Part shown: one piece after another, positions 1-8,900 of the stretch
Numbering within the stretch: position 1 is the stretch's first letter
Layout of the letters: each line of letters begins with the position of its first letter
DNA from: Caldifarciminota bacterium
GTDB taxonomy: Bacteria > Hydrothermota > Tepidihabitantia > SM23-42 > JAOAFX01
DNA: 38,360 nucleotides
NCBI GenBank assembly: GCA_026416055.1
Contig: JAOAFX010000010.1
Span: 1 to 38,360, forward strand
Direction: 5' to 3'
Notes under the pieces: model-generated
Told to the model about the DNA's origin: nothing
The model's database searches: none
Seen by the model: the letters and a program-made list of their open reading frames with translations, nothing else
Position numbers and translations under genes: made by a program

Positions 1-2
1 CT

Positions 3-275
3 GTAAATGATATGTCAGACATTGCAGAGTTTGCTCTTTCCCACCATGAGAGATGGGATGGAAAGGGTTATCCAAGGGGAATCGCTGGTGAACGAATTCC
101 GTTACAGGCAAGGATGATAGCAATTGCAGATGCCTATGATGCGATGACCACTGATCGACCCTACCGAAGGGCGTTGAGTAAAAAAGAGGCAATCCGTCGT
201 TTAAAAGAATGCAGTGGTACACAATTTGACCCAAAAGTAGTAAGGGCATTTTTAAAAGTCCTGGGCGCAAAATAA
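3..275 (+). CDS. HD-GYP domain protein, C-terminal end (partial)
   Basis: The reading frame is open to the left edge of the window, so the gene starts outside; the ATG at 12 is internal. The visible 91 residues are the C-terminal half of an HD-GYP domain: the signature HHERWDGKGYP is followed by IPLQARMIAIADAYDAMT, the standard continuation of the family. HD-GYP proteins are metal-dependent phosphodiesterases that mostly hydrolyse cyclic di-GMP (family knowledge). The first HD pair and any sensor or receiver domain lie upstream and cannot be seen. The stop codon TAA ends one base before the stop of the convergent M16 gene, so no room is left for a separate terminator. Family assignment is firm; substrate is inferred. 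Confidence 0.93.
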   Translation, partial: VNDMSDIAEFALSHHERWDGKGYPRGIAGERIPLQARMIAIADAYDAMTTDRPYRRALSKKEAIRRLKECSGTQFDPKVVRAFLKVLGAK

Positions 276-276
276 A

Positions 277-1605
277 TTATTTTACCCAGTCAAGACCTTC
301 AATACTTATTGATGATTCATCAATGTTTCCCACTATCACAAGGCAGAAATTATCTAACTTCATATATTTTTCCGCAGCGGCTTTTATATCTTCAATTTTT
401 ACTTTGTTTATTAATCTCTCATACCTCTCAGCATAATCGAGTCCAAGACCTTCAATCTCAACTCGGGTGACGAAGTTTGCCATCTCACGGTAAGTATCAA
501 AATTCAGGGGAAAATTTCCGGTGTAAAACCTTTTTGCTCGATTCAATTCTTCCTCTGTGATATCCTTCCTGATCCGGGAAATTTCTTTTATAATCAACTC
601 AACTGCTTCATTCGCTGATTCATTCTTGGTTTGCACACCAGCAATGAAGTAGCCACCATGGCAGAATCTATTGAAGTAAGAAAATACACTGTATGCGAGC
701 CCCCGTTTTTCACGAATCTCGGTTGCCAGTCTTGATGTCAAACCCGAGCCACCGAGGACATAATTCATCATCCTTGCTGGTATCCAGTCCACTGCCCTGT
801 TATCAGGACCATAAAAACCGAAAAATATATAGGACTGGGAAATATCCCTTTTTATCAATTTACCCTTTTTCCCATTTAATTCAGGGATCCTTAAGGAAAC
901 TTCCGGCACTTCCCTTTTCACCCAGGGGCTAAAATATTTTTCTACCATCATCTTCATTGAATCAGAATTAAAATCACCAACAATCACGATAAACGCATTA
1001 TTGGGTGCGTAGTAGGAAGTAAAAAAATTTTTCACATCGGTTATATCTATTTGGTTGACAGTGCTGTCAAAACCGGAGGGCTCATGGTTCAATGGATAAT
1101 CACTGAACAGCAATTTTCTGAAAGCAACCTCACCTGCATAAAAGGGGTCATCGAGCTGGCTCACTATTTGAGAATGCACCTGTCTCTGAAGTCGACTGAA
1201 TTCCTCAACCTTGAAGGAAGGTTTCTGGACACATTCTGCAAGCAATCCCAGTATCGTCTCTAAATCCTTACTCAACGACCGGGCCGCAATTTCCGCATAG
1301 TCTTCATAAACATTTGCGTTGATATTCGCACCTCGATATTCAATCTCTTCTAAAAATTCATCACCACTACGGGTTTCGGTTCCCCGCAGAAGCATTCGAA
1401 CAGTTAAATTTGCAAGACCTTCTTTTCCAGATGGGTCATAAAAACTGCCTGCCTTTACAATGAGTCTGACTTCCACCATCGGTATTTTATGTGCTTCACT
1501 GCTCAAAATTATCAGACCATTATCAAGCGAATCCCTATAAATAGTGAAGCCATTAAGTGTGCTGAGTAGAATCAAAAAATTGAATATTAAACCGATTTTT
1601 TTCAT
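277..1605 (-). CDS. M16 family peptidase-like protein, catalytically inactive partner
   Basis: A 442-residue protein with an N-terminal signal peptide (hydrophobic core at about residues 4-18) and the two-lobe M16 (insulinase/processing peptidase) fold. The HxxEH zinc motif is absent: the aligned position reads LANLTVRML. The C-terminal lobe keeps the family substrate motif R-x-x-x-Y (EIREKRGLAYSVFSYF, about residues 297-312). In bacteria such proteins pair with an active M16 subunit, as mitochondrial processing peptidase alpha pairs with beta; this is the probable role here, acting in the envelope. The gene lies one base after the stop of the active subunit, and its Shine-Dalgarno GGAGGTGAT sits in the last codons of that gene, so the two are translationally coupled. 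Family and inactivity are clear from sequence; the substrate is unknown. Confidence 0.93.
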   Translation of the reverse strand: MKKIGLIFNFLILLSTLNGFTIYRDSLDNGLIILSSEAHKIPMVEVRLIVKAGSFYDPSGKEGLANLTVRMLLRGTETRSGDEFLEEIEYRGANINANVYEDYAEIAARSLSKDLETILGLLAECVQKPSFKVEEFSRLQRQVHSQIVSQLDDPFYAGEVAFRKLLFSDYPLNHEPSGFDSTVNQIDITDVKNFFTSYYAPNNAFIVIVGDFNSDSMKMMVEKYFSPWVKREVPEVSLRIPELNGKKGKLIKRDISQSYIFFGFYGPDNRAVDWIPARMMNYVLGGSGLTSRLATEIREKRGLAYSVFSYFNRFCHGGYFIAGVQTKNESANEAVELIIKEISRIRKDITEEELNRAKRFYTGNFPLNFDTYREMANFVTRVEIEGLGLDYAERYERLINKVKIEDIKAAAEKYMKLDNFCLVIVGNIDESSISIEGLDWVK

Positions 1606-1606
1606 A

Positions 1607-2884
1607 TCACCTCCCGGGTAAAAGATACCCTACAGTCCTGTTTTCTTCTTTAAAATACTTGTTTGCAACCCTTTCGATATCTTCTTTCGTAACACGGAGA
1701 ATTCCTTCTGGATAAAGATTTATATTCCTCCATGAGCCAGTCAGAATCTCCCAATAACCAATTGCAAACCCCATTCCTGAAGGTGAATCCTGGCGAAATG
1801 TAAAATTGGTCAGGGTCTGATTCTTTGCCTTCTGTAGTTCTTCATCTGTTAAATCGCCTTTTTTCAGTCTCTCAATCTCTCCATAAATCTCTTTCTCAAG
1901 ACTTTCAATCGCAATACCAATCTGGGGAATAGCAAATATTGAAAATGTGCCGTCATATTTCAAAAGTGAAACATACGCATCAATATCCGCAGCCAGCCCT
2001 CTTTCGCGGATGAGTACTTTTTCAAACCGGGATGTCTTGCCTGAAGAAAGAATCATCCTGATGACCTCAAATACATATGCATCAGGGTGGTTTATATCCA
2101 CTGCCCGATAAGTAATAACCAGCGCAGGTTGACTCACATCCCTGATTAATTTGAAACGCCTCTCACCATTCTGGGGAGGTTCTGAATACACATTCTCCTT
2201 AACCAAAACCGATTTTATCCTTCCGAAATGCTTCTTCACAAGCCGGAGTGCCTCCTCTTTTTTCACATCACCACTGATAATTATCACTGCATTCGCAGGA
2301 TTATAGTAGTGCCGATACCAGTTATAGACATCTTCCCGTTTCATATTTTGTAAATCTGCCATATAACCAATCACGGGCTGACGATAAGGATGCTGGAGAT
2401 ATGTAATGTGGTCAGTTATTTCAAAAAATGTGCCATAAGGGTCATTTTCACCGAGACGACGTTCTTCCATCACAACCTGCTTTTCGGGAATGAATTCCTT
2501 TTCGGCAAGAACTAAATTCTGCATCCTGTCCGCTTCCAGCATCAATGCAAGTTCATAACGATCTTTGTAAAGATTTGCCCAGTAAACAGTCTGGTGGGTA
2601 GATGTGAAAGCATTCTCTTCACCACCGGCTTCGTCAATCATACGGTCATACTCCTTGGGTCCGAATTTTTTCGTTCCCCTGAACATCATGTGTTCTAAAA
2701 GATGAGAAATACCGGTGAGTCCTGAAGGTTCATTATAAGAACCCACCCGATAGCAGACCTGAACAGAAACGACCGGTGCAAAATGGTCTTCATATATTAA
2801 AACCTTGAGTCCATTATCAAGCTGGTACTCATAGACCTGAATTGGCTGGAAAGAAAAAGCAAGAAAAATAAAATTAATCATCAT
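1607..2884 (-). CDS. M16 family zinc peptidase, active subunit
   Basis: A 425-residue protein with a short hydrophobic N-terminus (residues 3-12, likely a signal peptide) and an intact M16 zinc site: H61-L-L-E64-H65 in HLLEHMMFRGT, and the distal glutamate in VVMEERR near residue 141, at the spacing expected for HxxEH-x76-E. The second lobe has the R-x-x-x-Y type motif region (RERGLAADIDAYVSLL). It should be an envelope endopeptidase working on unfolded peptides. It is first in a two-gene operon with the inactive partner. The start at 2884 is supported by AAAGGAG about 8 nt upstream and by a consensus promoter (2933-2906); the second codon is also ATG, so the start is uncertain by one codon. 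Confidence 0.94.
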   Translation of the reverse strand: MMINFIFLAFSFQPIQVYEYQLDNGLKVLIYEDHFAPVVSVQVCYRVGSYNEPSGLTGISHLLEHMMFRGTKKFGPKEYDRMIDEAGGEENAFTSTHQTVYWANLYKDRYELALMLEADRMQNLVLAEKEFIPEKQVVMEERRLGENDPYGTFFEITDHITYLQHPYRQPVIGYMADLQNMKREDVYNWYRHYYNPANAVIIISGDVKKEEALRLVKKHFGRIKSVLVKENVYSEPPQNGERRFKLIRDVSQPALVITYRAVDINHPDAYVFEVIRMILSSGKTSRFEKVLIRERGLAADIDAYVSLLKYDGTFSIFAIPQIGIAIESLEKEIYGEIERLKKGDLTDEELQKAKNQTLTNFTFRQDSPSGMGFAIGYWEILTGSWRNINLYPEGILRVTKEDIERVANKYFKEENRTVGYLLPGR

Positions 2885-2905
2885 TTTGCTCCTTTCATGA
2901 TATTG

Positions 2906-2933
2906 ATTATAGCAGAGAACTGAATGATGTCAA
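2906..2933 (-). promoter_or_regulatory. Sigma-70-type promoter for the M16 operon
   Basis: On the minus strand TTGACA (2933-2928) and TATAAT (2911-2906) are separated by exactly 16 bp. Both hexamers are perfect consensus. Transcription would start near 2899, giving a leader of about 15 nt that contains the Shine-Dalgarno AAAGGAG. Confidence 0.85.
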
Positions 2934-2957
2934 TATTGTTCATTCGCAGTTTTTAAT

Positions 2958-3100
2958 GCGAACCTGAAGGTTTACCCTATATTTTTTATGATTTCTAATG
3001 TTGGACAAGGCTTTAGCCTTGCAAGCGACGAGGCATCAAATGTAGGGCAAGGCTTTAGCCTTGCGTATTTTTTTTGAAATCTTAAGGTTTGCCCTACATT
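2958..3100. repeat. Double-hairpin intergenic repeat, about one and a half copies (copy A)
   Basis: Two palindrome types alternate: AACCTGAAGGTT-like (2961-2972 and, degenerate, about 3081-3090) and CAAGGCTTTAGCCTTG (3006-3021 and 3048-3063). The segment 3039-3100 is bounded by a perfect 12-bp inverted repeat, AATGTAGGGCAA and TTGCCCTACATT. The left segment 2958-3022 is homologous to the copy at 34111-34175, including the spacer resembling ATTTTTTATGATTTCT. A third copy lies at 23121-23176. This is a dispersed REP/MITE-like family filling the space between the divergent M16 and prenyl synthase promoters. The rest of the 352-base gap (3101-3192) holds nothing recognisable. Confidence 0.85.
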
Positions 3101-3192
3101 TTATGTCCGGCAGGAATATTCATAAAGCAAGATTGACCACTCCAATAACGGAATAAACTGTTGTGGCAGTCTACCATGCTGATTCTCTGCAC

Positions 3193-3220
3193 TTGACATT
3201 TTATTCTTTTTATTTAAAAT
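3193..3220 (+). promoter_or_regulatory. Sigma-70-type promoter for the prenyl synthase/dxs operon
   Basis: TTGACA (3193-3198), 16-bp spacer, TAAAAT (3215-3220). The start of transcription would be near 3227, only about 10 nt before the ATG at 3237, with no Shine-Dalgarno in between. Confidence 0.8.
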
Positions 3221-3236
3221 TAGACATCTTGCAGTC

Positions 3237-4100
3237 ATGAATATTGAAGATTATCTTGCTGAAAAGAAAAAACTCGTCGATGAGGCATTGAGAAAATACT
3301 TTTCTGATAACAATCCATTCTTTGAAGTAATGTATTATTCCATTGACCGTGGCAAGAGGATAAGGCCAATCCTCGCAATAGCAAGTTATGAAGCAAATGG
3401 TGGCACAAAGCTGGACGAAATATTGTCCGTGGCCTGCGGTCTTGAACTGATTCATACCTATTCTTTAATCCATGACGATCTTCCAGCAATGGATAATGAT
3501 GACTACCGCCGCGGCAAAGAATCAGCCCACAAAAAATTTGGCGAAGCCCTTGCAGTCCTTTCTGGAGATGGGCTCTTTGCTTATGCATTTGAATTATTTA
3601 CTGAGTCAGAGACCAATCTCAAGCAGCGATTCCGCGTAATAAAAGAAGTTAGTGAGGCAGTAGGACCAAAAGGTGTTGTTTATGGTCAGGTTCTTGATAT
3701 CCAGAAACACGAAGAAGCCAACCCCAAAACTCTTCGCCAGATCCATCTGAACAAAACCGCCAAATTCATATCTTTATCGATAAAAGTCGGCGCAATCATG
3801 GCCAGTGCGCCCGATGAAATAATAAAAGTCCTCGAAAAAGGAGGTATATATCTGGGGATATTATTCCAGTACACTGATGACATACTCGATGTGACGGGTA
3901 AAAAAGAAAAACTGGGTAAGACACCCCGGAAAGATATATTCCAGGAAAAACTCACTGCACCGAGGGTATATGGTCTTTCCGGAGCAAAATTCAGAGCGCA
4001 GAGATATGCTGCACTGGCAAAAAATACATTCCACAGGCTTGGTCCTAACTTTGAATTATTCAATGAAATCACCGATTATGTTCTTAATCGCACATTCTGA
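3237..4100 (+). CDS. Short-chain polyprenyl (farnesyl/geranylgeranyl) diphosphate synthase
   Basis: A 287-residue trans-prenyltransferase that condenses IPP with allylic diphosphates in the cytoplasm. Visible are the N-terminal GKRIRP diphosphate-binding motif, the first aspartate-rich motif DDLPAMD (about residues 81-87, in the long DDx4D form usual for bacterial FPP/GGPP synthases), GQ in VVYGQVLD, K-T in HLNKTAKF, and the second aspartate-rich motif YTDDILD. The residue five places before the first Asp is tyrosine; a bulky aromatic there normally limits products to C15-C20 (family knowledge). It is followed 32 bases later by dxs, which makes its precursor, so the two are probably cotranscribed. 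The start lies just behind a consensus promoter and lacks a Shine-Dalgarno. Exact chain length cannot be settled from sequence. Confidence 0.93.
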   Translation: MNIEDYLAEKKKLVDEALRKYFSDNNPFFEVMYYSIDRGKRIRPILAIASYEANGGTKLDEILSVACGLELIHTYSLIHDDLPAMDNDDYRRGKESAHKKFGEALAVLSGDGLFAYAFELFTESETNLKQRFRVIKEVSEAVGPKGVVYGQVLDIQKHEEANPKTLRQIHLNKTAKFISLSIKVGAIMASAPDEIIKVLEKGGIYLGILFQYTDDILDVTGKKEKLGKTPRKDIFQEKLTAPRVYGLSGAKFRAQRYAALAKNTFHRLGPNFELFNEITDYVLNRTF

Positions 4101-4132
4101 AATGTCATCATAAATTCTCAAAGGAATTTATA

Positions 4133-5992
4133 ATGGCTTTACTTGAAAAAATTAATAAACCAGACGATTTGAAAAAATATTCAGTAGAACAACTTCAGGT
4201 CCTTGCCCGTGAGATAAGGGAAGAAATTTTAAAGACAGTTTCTCGTAATGGCGGTCATCTCGCACCATCGCTTGGTGTGGTTGAACTTACCCTTGCCCTT
4301 TACCGCGTATTTGATGCAGAAAAAGACAAGATAATATGGGATGTGGGGCATCAGACCTATGCCCAGAAACTGATAACCGGAAGAAGGGATAAATTTCCCA
4401 CTTTGAGAACTTATAAAGGTATCAGCGGTTTTCCCAAGCGAGAAGAATCGAGGTATGATAGTTTTAATACCGGGCATTCCTCAACTTCGTTATCTGCAGC
4501 AGCCGGTTTTGCAATAGCACGCGATTTCAGAGGAGAAAAATACCACATCATCAGTGTAATTGGTGATGGTTCACTCGGTGCCGGTATGGCATTTGAAGCC
4601 CTCAATTACATCGGCCAGTTGAAAAAAGATGTAATTGTTATCCTGAATGACAATGAGCGTTCAATTGGTGAAACTGTTGGAGCACTTTCACAATACTTGA
4701 ACAGGATTATTACGACAAGAACCTATAATAGATTCCGGGACGACCTCTGGGTTTTTCTCGGCAGATTCCCACCGTATATCCGGGACCGGGCGCGCAATCT
4801 CGCTAAAAGAATCCAGGAAGGATTGAAAGGTTTATACTCTCCTTCAGTAATATTTGAAGAACTCGGTTTCCGTTACATCGGTCCATTAAACGGGCACCGT
4901 TTAAATGAATTGATCGATACATTTTCCCGGGTAAAAGAAATGCATGGACCGAGGCTTGTTCATGTAGTAACTAAAAAGGGGAAAGGATATAAGATTGCCG
5001 AGGATTCGCCAGAAAAATTTCACGGTATTGGCCCATTCGATTTAGAGACCGGTGAAGAACTATATAAATACAATTCTTACACAAAGGTCTTTGGTGATGC
5101 GTTAGTAAAATTTGCAGAGAAAAATAAAAAAATTGTTGCCCTAACTGCTGGTATGTGCCTGGGTACTGGTTTAAAGGAATTCTCATTAAAATTTCCTGAG
5201 AGATTTTTCGATGTAGGCATTTGTGAACAGCATGCAGTAACGATGGCAGCAGCCCTTGCCCTGGAAGGTTATATTCCAGTCTGTGCGATATATTCCACTT
5301 TTCTCCAGCGTGCTTATGACCAGATTATACATGATGTCTGTCTTCAGAATGCTCCGGTCATATTTGCCATTGACCGTGCAGGTCTGGTTGGTGAAGACGG
5401 ACCCACGCATCACGGTCCTTTTGACCTTTCCTATCTTAATTGTATACCGAATATCATAATAAGCGCACCAAAGGATGGTGATGAATTGGTGTCTCTTTTA
5501 AAAACTGCCATAGAATATCGCAATGGTCCCTTTGCGATTCGTTACCCCCGTGGAATCTGCGACCCACCCCGTAGTTTTCACACTGATACACTCGAAATCG
5601 GCAAGTGGGAAATTCTCAATCACGGCAAAGATATAGCTGTTATCTCCTGTGGTTCAATGGTTAAGCCGAGCCTTGAAATTTTGTCTCTATTAAAAAAGGA
5701 AAATATCAATCCATATGTTATCAATGCCCGTTTTGTAAAGCCGATTGATTTTACCCTGCTTGATGCAATTGTTTCTGATTTAAAATCAATCTTTGTTATT
5801 GAAGAAAACACCTTTATCGGCGGCCTAGGTAGTACGCTCGCTACGTATCTCACCAGTAAGAATCATGCAATAAAAGTTAAAATAATTGCTCTTCCGGATC
5901 GTTTTATACCACATGGTCCAAGGGATACCATTCTGGGTGAAGTCGGGCTTGACACAAGGGGTATCGCTGATAAAATTATAGGTTCTTTATGA
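4133..5992 (+). CDS. dxs: 1-deoxy-D-xylulose-5-phosphate synthase
   Basis: A 619-residue thiamine-diphosphate enzyme, full length for the family, catalysing pyruvate plus glyceraldehyde-3-phosphate to DXP, the first step of the MEP isoprenoid pathway. N-terminal domain: RNGGHLAPSLGVVEL with the conserved His, GHQTYAQKLITGR, then the ThDP/Mg motif GDGSLGAGMAFEALN...NDNERSIGETVGALS. Central pyrimidine domain: the catalytic glutamate in DVGICEQHAVTMAAALA. C-terminal domain: IIALPDRFIPHG. AAAGGA lies about 8 nt before the ATG. The gene sits between a prenyl synthase and sprA, the latter overlapping it by 4 bases (ATGA), so all three appear to be one transcript. Confidence 0.98.
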   Translation: MALLEKINKPDDLKKYSVEQLQVLAREIREEILKTVSRNGGHLAPSLGVVELTLALYRVFDAEKDKIIWDVGHQTYAQKLITGRRDKFPTLRTYKGISGFPKREESRYDSFNTGHSSTSLSAAAGFAIARDFRGEKYHIISVIGDGSLGAGMAFEALNYIGQLKKDVIVILNDNERSIGETVGALSQYLNRIITTRTYNRFRDDLWVFLGRFPPYIRDRARNLAKRIQEGLKGLYSPSVIFEELGFRYIGPLNGHRLNELIDTFSRVKEMHGPRLVHVVTKKGKGYKIAEDSPEKFHGIGPFDLETGEELYKYNSYTKVFGDALVKFAEKNKKIVALTAGMCLGTGLKEFSLKFPERFFDVGICEQHAVTMAAALALEGYIPVCAIYSTFLQRAYDQIIHDVCLQNAPVIFAIDRAGLVGEDGPTHHGPFDLSYLNCIPNIIISAPKDGDELVSLLKTAIEYRNGPFAIRYPRGICDPPRSFHTDTLEIGKWEILNHGKDIAVISCGSMVKPSLEILSLLKKENINPYVINARFVKPIDFTLLDAIVSDLKSIFVIEENTFIGGLGSTLATYLTSKNHAIKVKIIALPDRFIPHGPRDTILGEVGLDTRGIADKIIGSL

Positions 5993-8900
5993 CCGCAATA
6001 ATACTCTTCCTTTTCAATCAATTCACAATGCCCTATGAAACAAAAATTTTTACCACTACTGATGGCAAATACATCATATATGCCCGATTTTATCAAGGTG
6101 AGTTCATATGTATTGACAGTGTCATCCACGTCGATAGATATTTAGCAATTGGTTTAAAAAAGAAAAATCAAAAATTATTGCTAAAAGAATTACAGAGCGA
6201 CTTGATAAAAACAGGTGGATACGCAAATAAAGGATTGTTTGGAACCCTTGAGATACCACTGCCCAAAGGTGGCTTCAGCGATTTCATGGGTGAAACTGGA
6301 AAACTCGATGTAGGTGGTTATATCAAAATCACCCTCGGAGGAACTGAAACCTTCTATTCAAATCTTCCTCAGGAACAGCAGAGGACCGCGCTCCTGCCGG
6401 AATTAAAAATGGAACAGGAAATGGCTGTAAATCTTGATGGTGAAGTAGGTGAACGTATGCATGTATTCATCGACCACAATTCCACGAGGGTGGATGAAAC
6501 CCAGAATAAAATTCGTGTAACATACAAAGGAAAGGAAGATGAAATACTCCAGGAACTTGAGGGTGGTGATACACAGTTATCTATTCCAGGAACAAGTTAT
6601 ACTGGTGATATTCCATCACATCAAGGGCTATTTGGATTGAAATCAACCGCCAAGCTGGGACCTGTGGATATTGTGGCGATTGCATCGAGAGAACAGACAC
6701 AGTTTACTGAGCAGGAGATAACCGGAGGTACTGAAAGCGTGCCGGATACGAACTGGTCAAAGGATTATGCCAAGCGCCAGTTCTTCTGGCTGGGAACGAA
6801 TGATTCAATTATTGAACTCCGTGTTTATATAGATGATGGCAATAATATGAACAATAATACTGGTATCACCCGTTATGCTTATGCCTATCTTGACCTTAAT
6901 GACGACAACATACCCGACGATACCACTGAAAAAGAAGAAGGATATTTTACATTGAAGTATGAAGGGACTGATAAGGACTATCAGTTTTTTGGAAGAAGGG
7001 TGAATATCATTGAGTTAAAAACTGGACTTTATCATACAGTCGAAGCGCTGGGAGTTTACTATCGTAAAATAGGTAGTGATGGTCAGGAAGACACAGTGGG
7101 TTTCGTTGGTTCAGATACCCTCCGGTTAAAACTCATATGCCCCAGAACCTTCAGGCAAACCTCACTCACCTGGCGTTATTATGAGTTGAAAAATTATTAT
7201 CAAATAACCTCACCCGGCGGACAGATAGATACATTGAAAATTTTCCATAATGTAGCAAACGGTATCGATGAAGAAACTTATCAGGGCAGGACTATATTAT
7301 CTATACTCGGACTTGATAATGACAATGATAATAAAGTAGATCCATACGGGGGTTATGGTGGCGGTGGGTTTGACTTTAATCGCGGTCTTTTGATCTTTCC
7401 TGACCCGATGCCCTTTGTGAATAATGAACTTCCTGAACCTGACTCAGAAATATACACAGATCCATTCTATTCAATAGCGAGGGGCAAATATTATATCTAC
7501 ACAAAGTCCGTTCAGGTTAAAAAAACTTTCAATCTGCCCTTTAACACAAAAAGGGTCAAGGTCTTTTTGAACGATGTACTTTTAGATTCAACCCAGTATA
7601 CTGTTGATTATGAAGCTGGAAAACTTGAATTCCTGAGACCAATTTCAGCCACCGACCGCATTCGTATTCAGGCTGAGTACTCCACCCTTTTTTCTGCTGC
7701 TCAGAAAAATCTTGTGGGTTTGCGGGCAAGCTCAAAAATTTTTGGCCAAGGCAATGTAGGTTCATCATTTTTTTATCGAACTGAATCTTACCAGGTTGCT
7801 CCATATGAACATATCCGCCTCAATGAGGAACCCCATAGCCGGTTGGTCTGGGAAGCAGACTTTTCCATCCCCGGTAAGATTCCATATTTAACTGAATTCA
7901 TCGACAACCTGCCACTCATACAAACCGAGGCAGAATCAAAATTCAACATAAATTTTGAAGGCGCCTATTCTTTTTCGAATCTGAATTCACGAGGTGAAGT
8001 ATATCTTGACGACTTTGAAGCTACAACAATCTCCCATTCAGCAGTATTAACAAAAAGTTACTGGCATCCCTGTTCCAGACCGTTAACAAAAGATATTCAG
8101 AATTTTGCCCGAAAAAGAATAATCTGGTATAACCCATCAGGCAACAATGTGTTCAGGATGGAAGATATTTATAATAATCCAACAGACCCAAAAGGGATTG
8201 CTGAAGTTTTACAGATCCAGTTTTTTCCCGAAAATGTCCAATCCTTTGCCGGATTAACCCAGTATCTCACGAGCAAGAACCTTGATGAATGTGAGAATAT
8301 TGAATTGATCGTCAAAGGTACCGGTGGAATGATTCATATCGATGTTGCCGAGGAAATCAGTGAGGACCAGTTACGCCGGAATAAAAGTGGAGAGATTGTT
8401 GGAGTTGGTACTTTTGAGGATGAAGATAATAACCCCAGAAATTTCTCATGGGATGCAATAAATGAAGATAGAGGCCTTGATAACGTAGCTGGAAGAGATG
8501 GCGAAAATATCCCTGGTGATGATGGGAATGATGATTATGTAGAAAACGATTATTCTGGCGGCGGTGTTAATGGAACCGAGCTAAATAGAATCTGGGATAC
8601 AGAAGACATAGACAGAAACGGCATATTCAATCTGAGCAACAATATTTATTATAGTTTTTCCATCCATCTCGATTCCACGAGGTTCCTTGTTGAAGGTGGG
8701 CTGAAAAACGACTGGAAAATGTTTCGCATACCCTTAAAAGACTCACTGGCACAGGATACTACATTTGGTGTTCCTAACTGGAAAAATATAAAGTTTGTTC
8801 GTATCTGGTTTGATAATTTCACAACGCCGCAGACGATTTATCTTCACAAACTCAATTTCGCGGGTAGTCGCTGGAAAAACAAGGGTATCATATCGGGTGA

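Noticed and set aside
2958-3100. The repeats as a CRISPR array
   Set aside because: The units are palindromic in pairs with conserved spacers, are not evenly spaced, and no cas gene is present.
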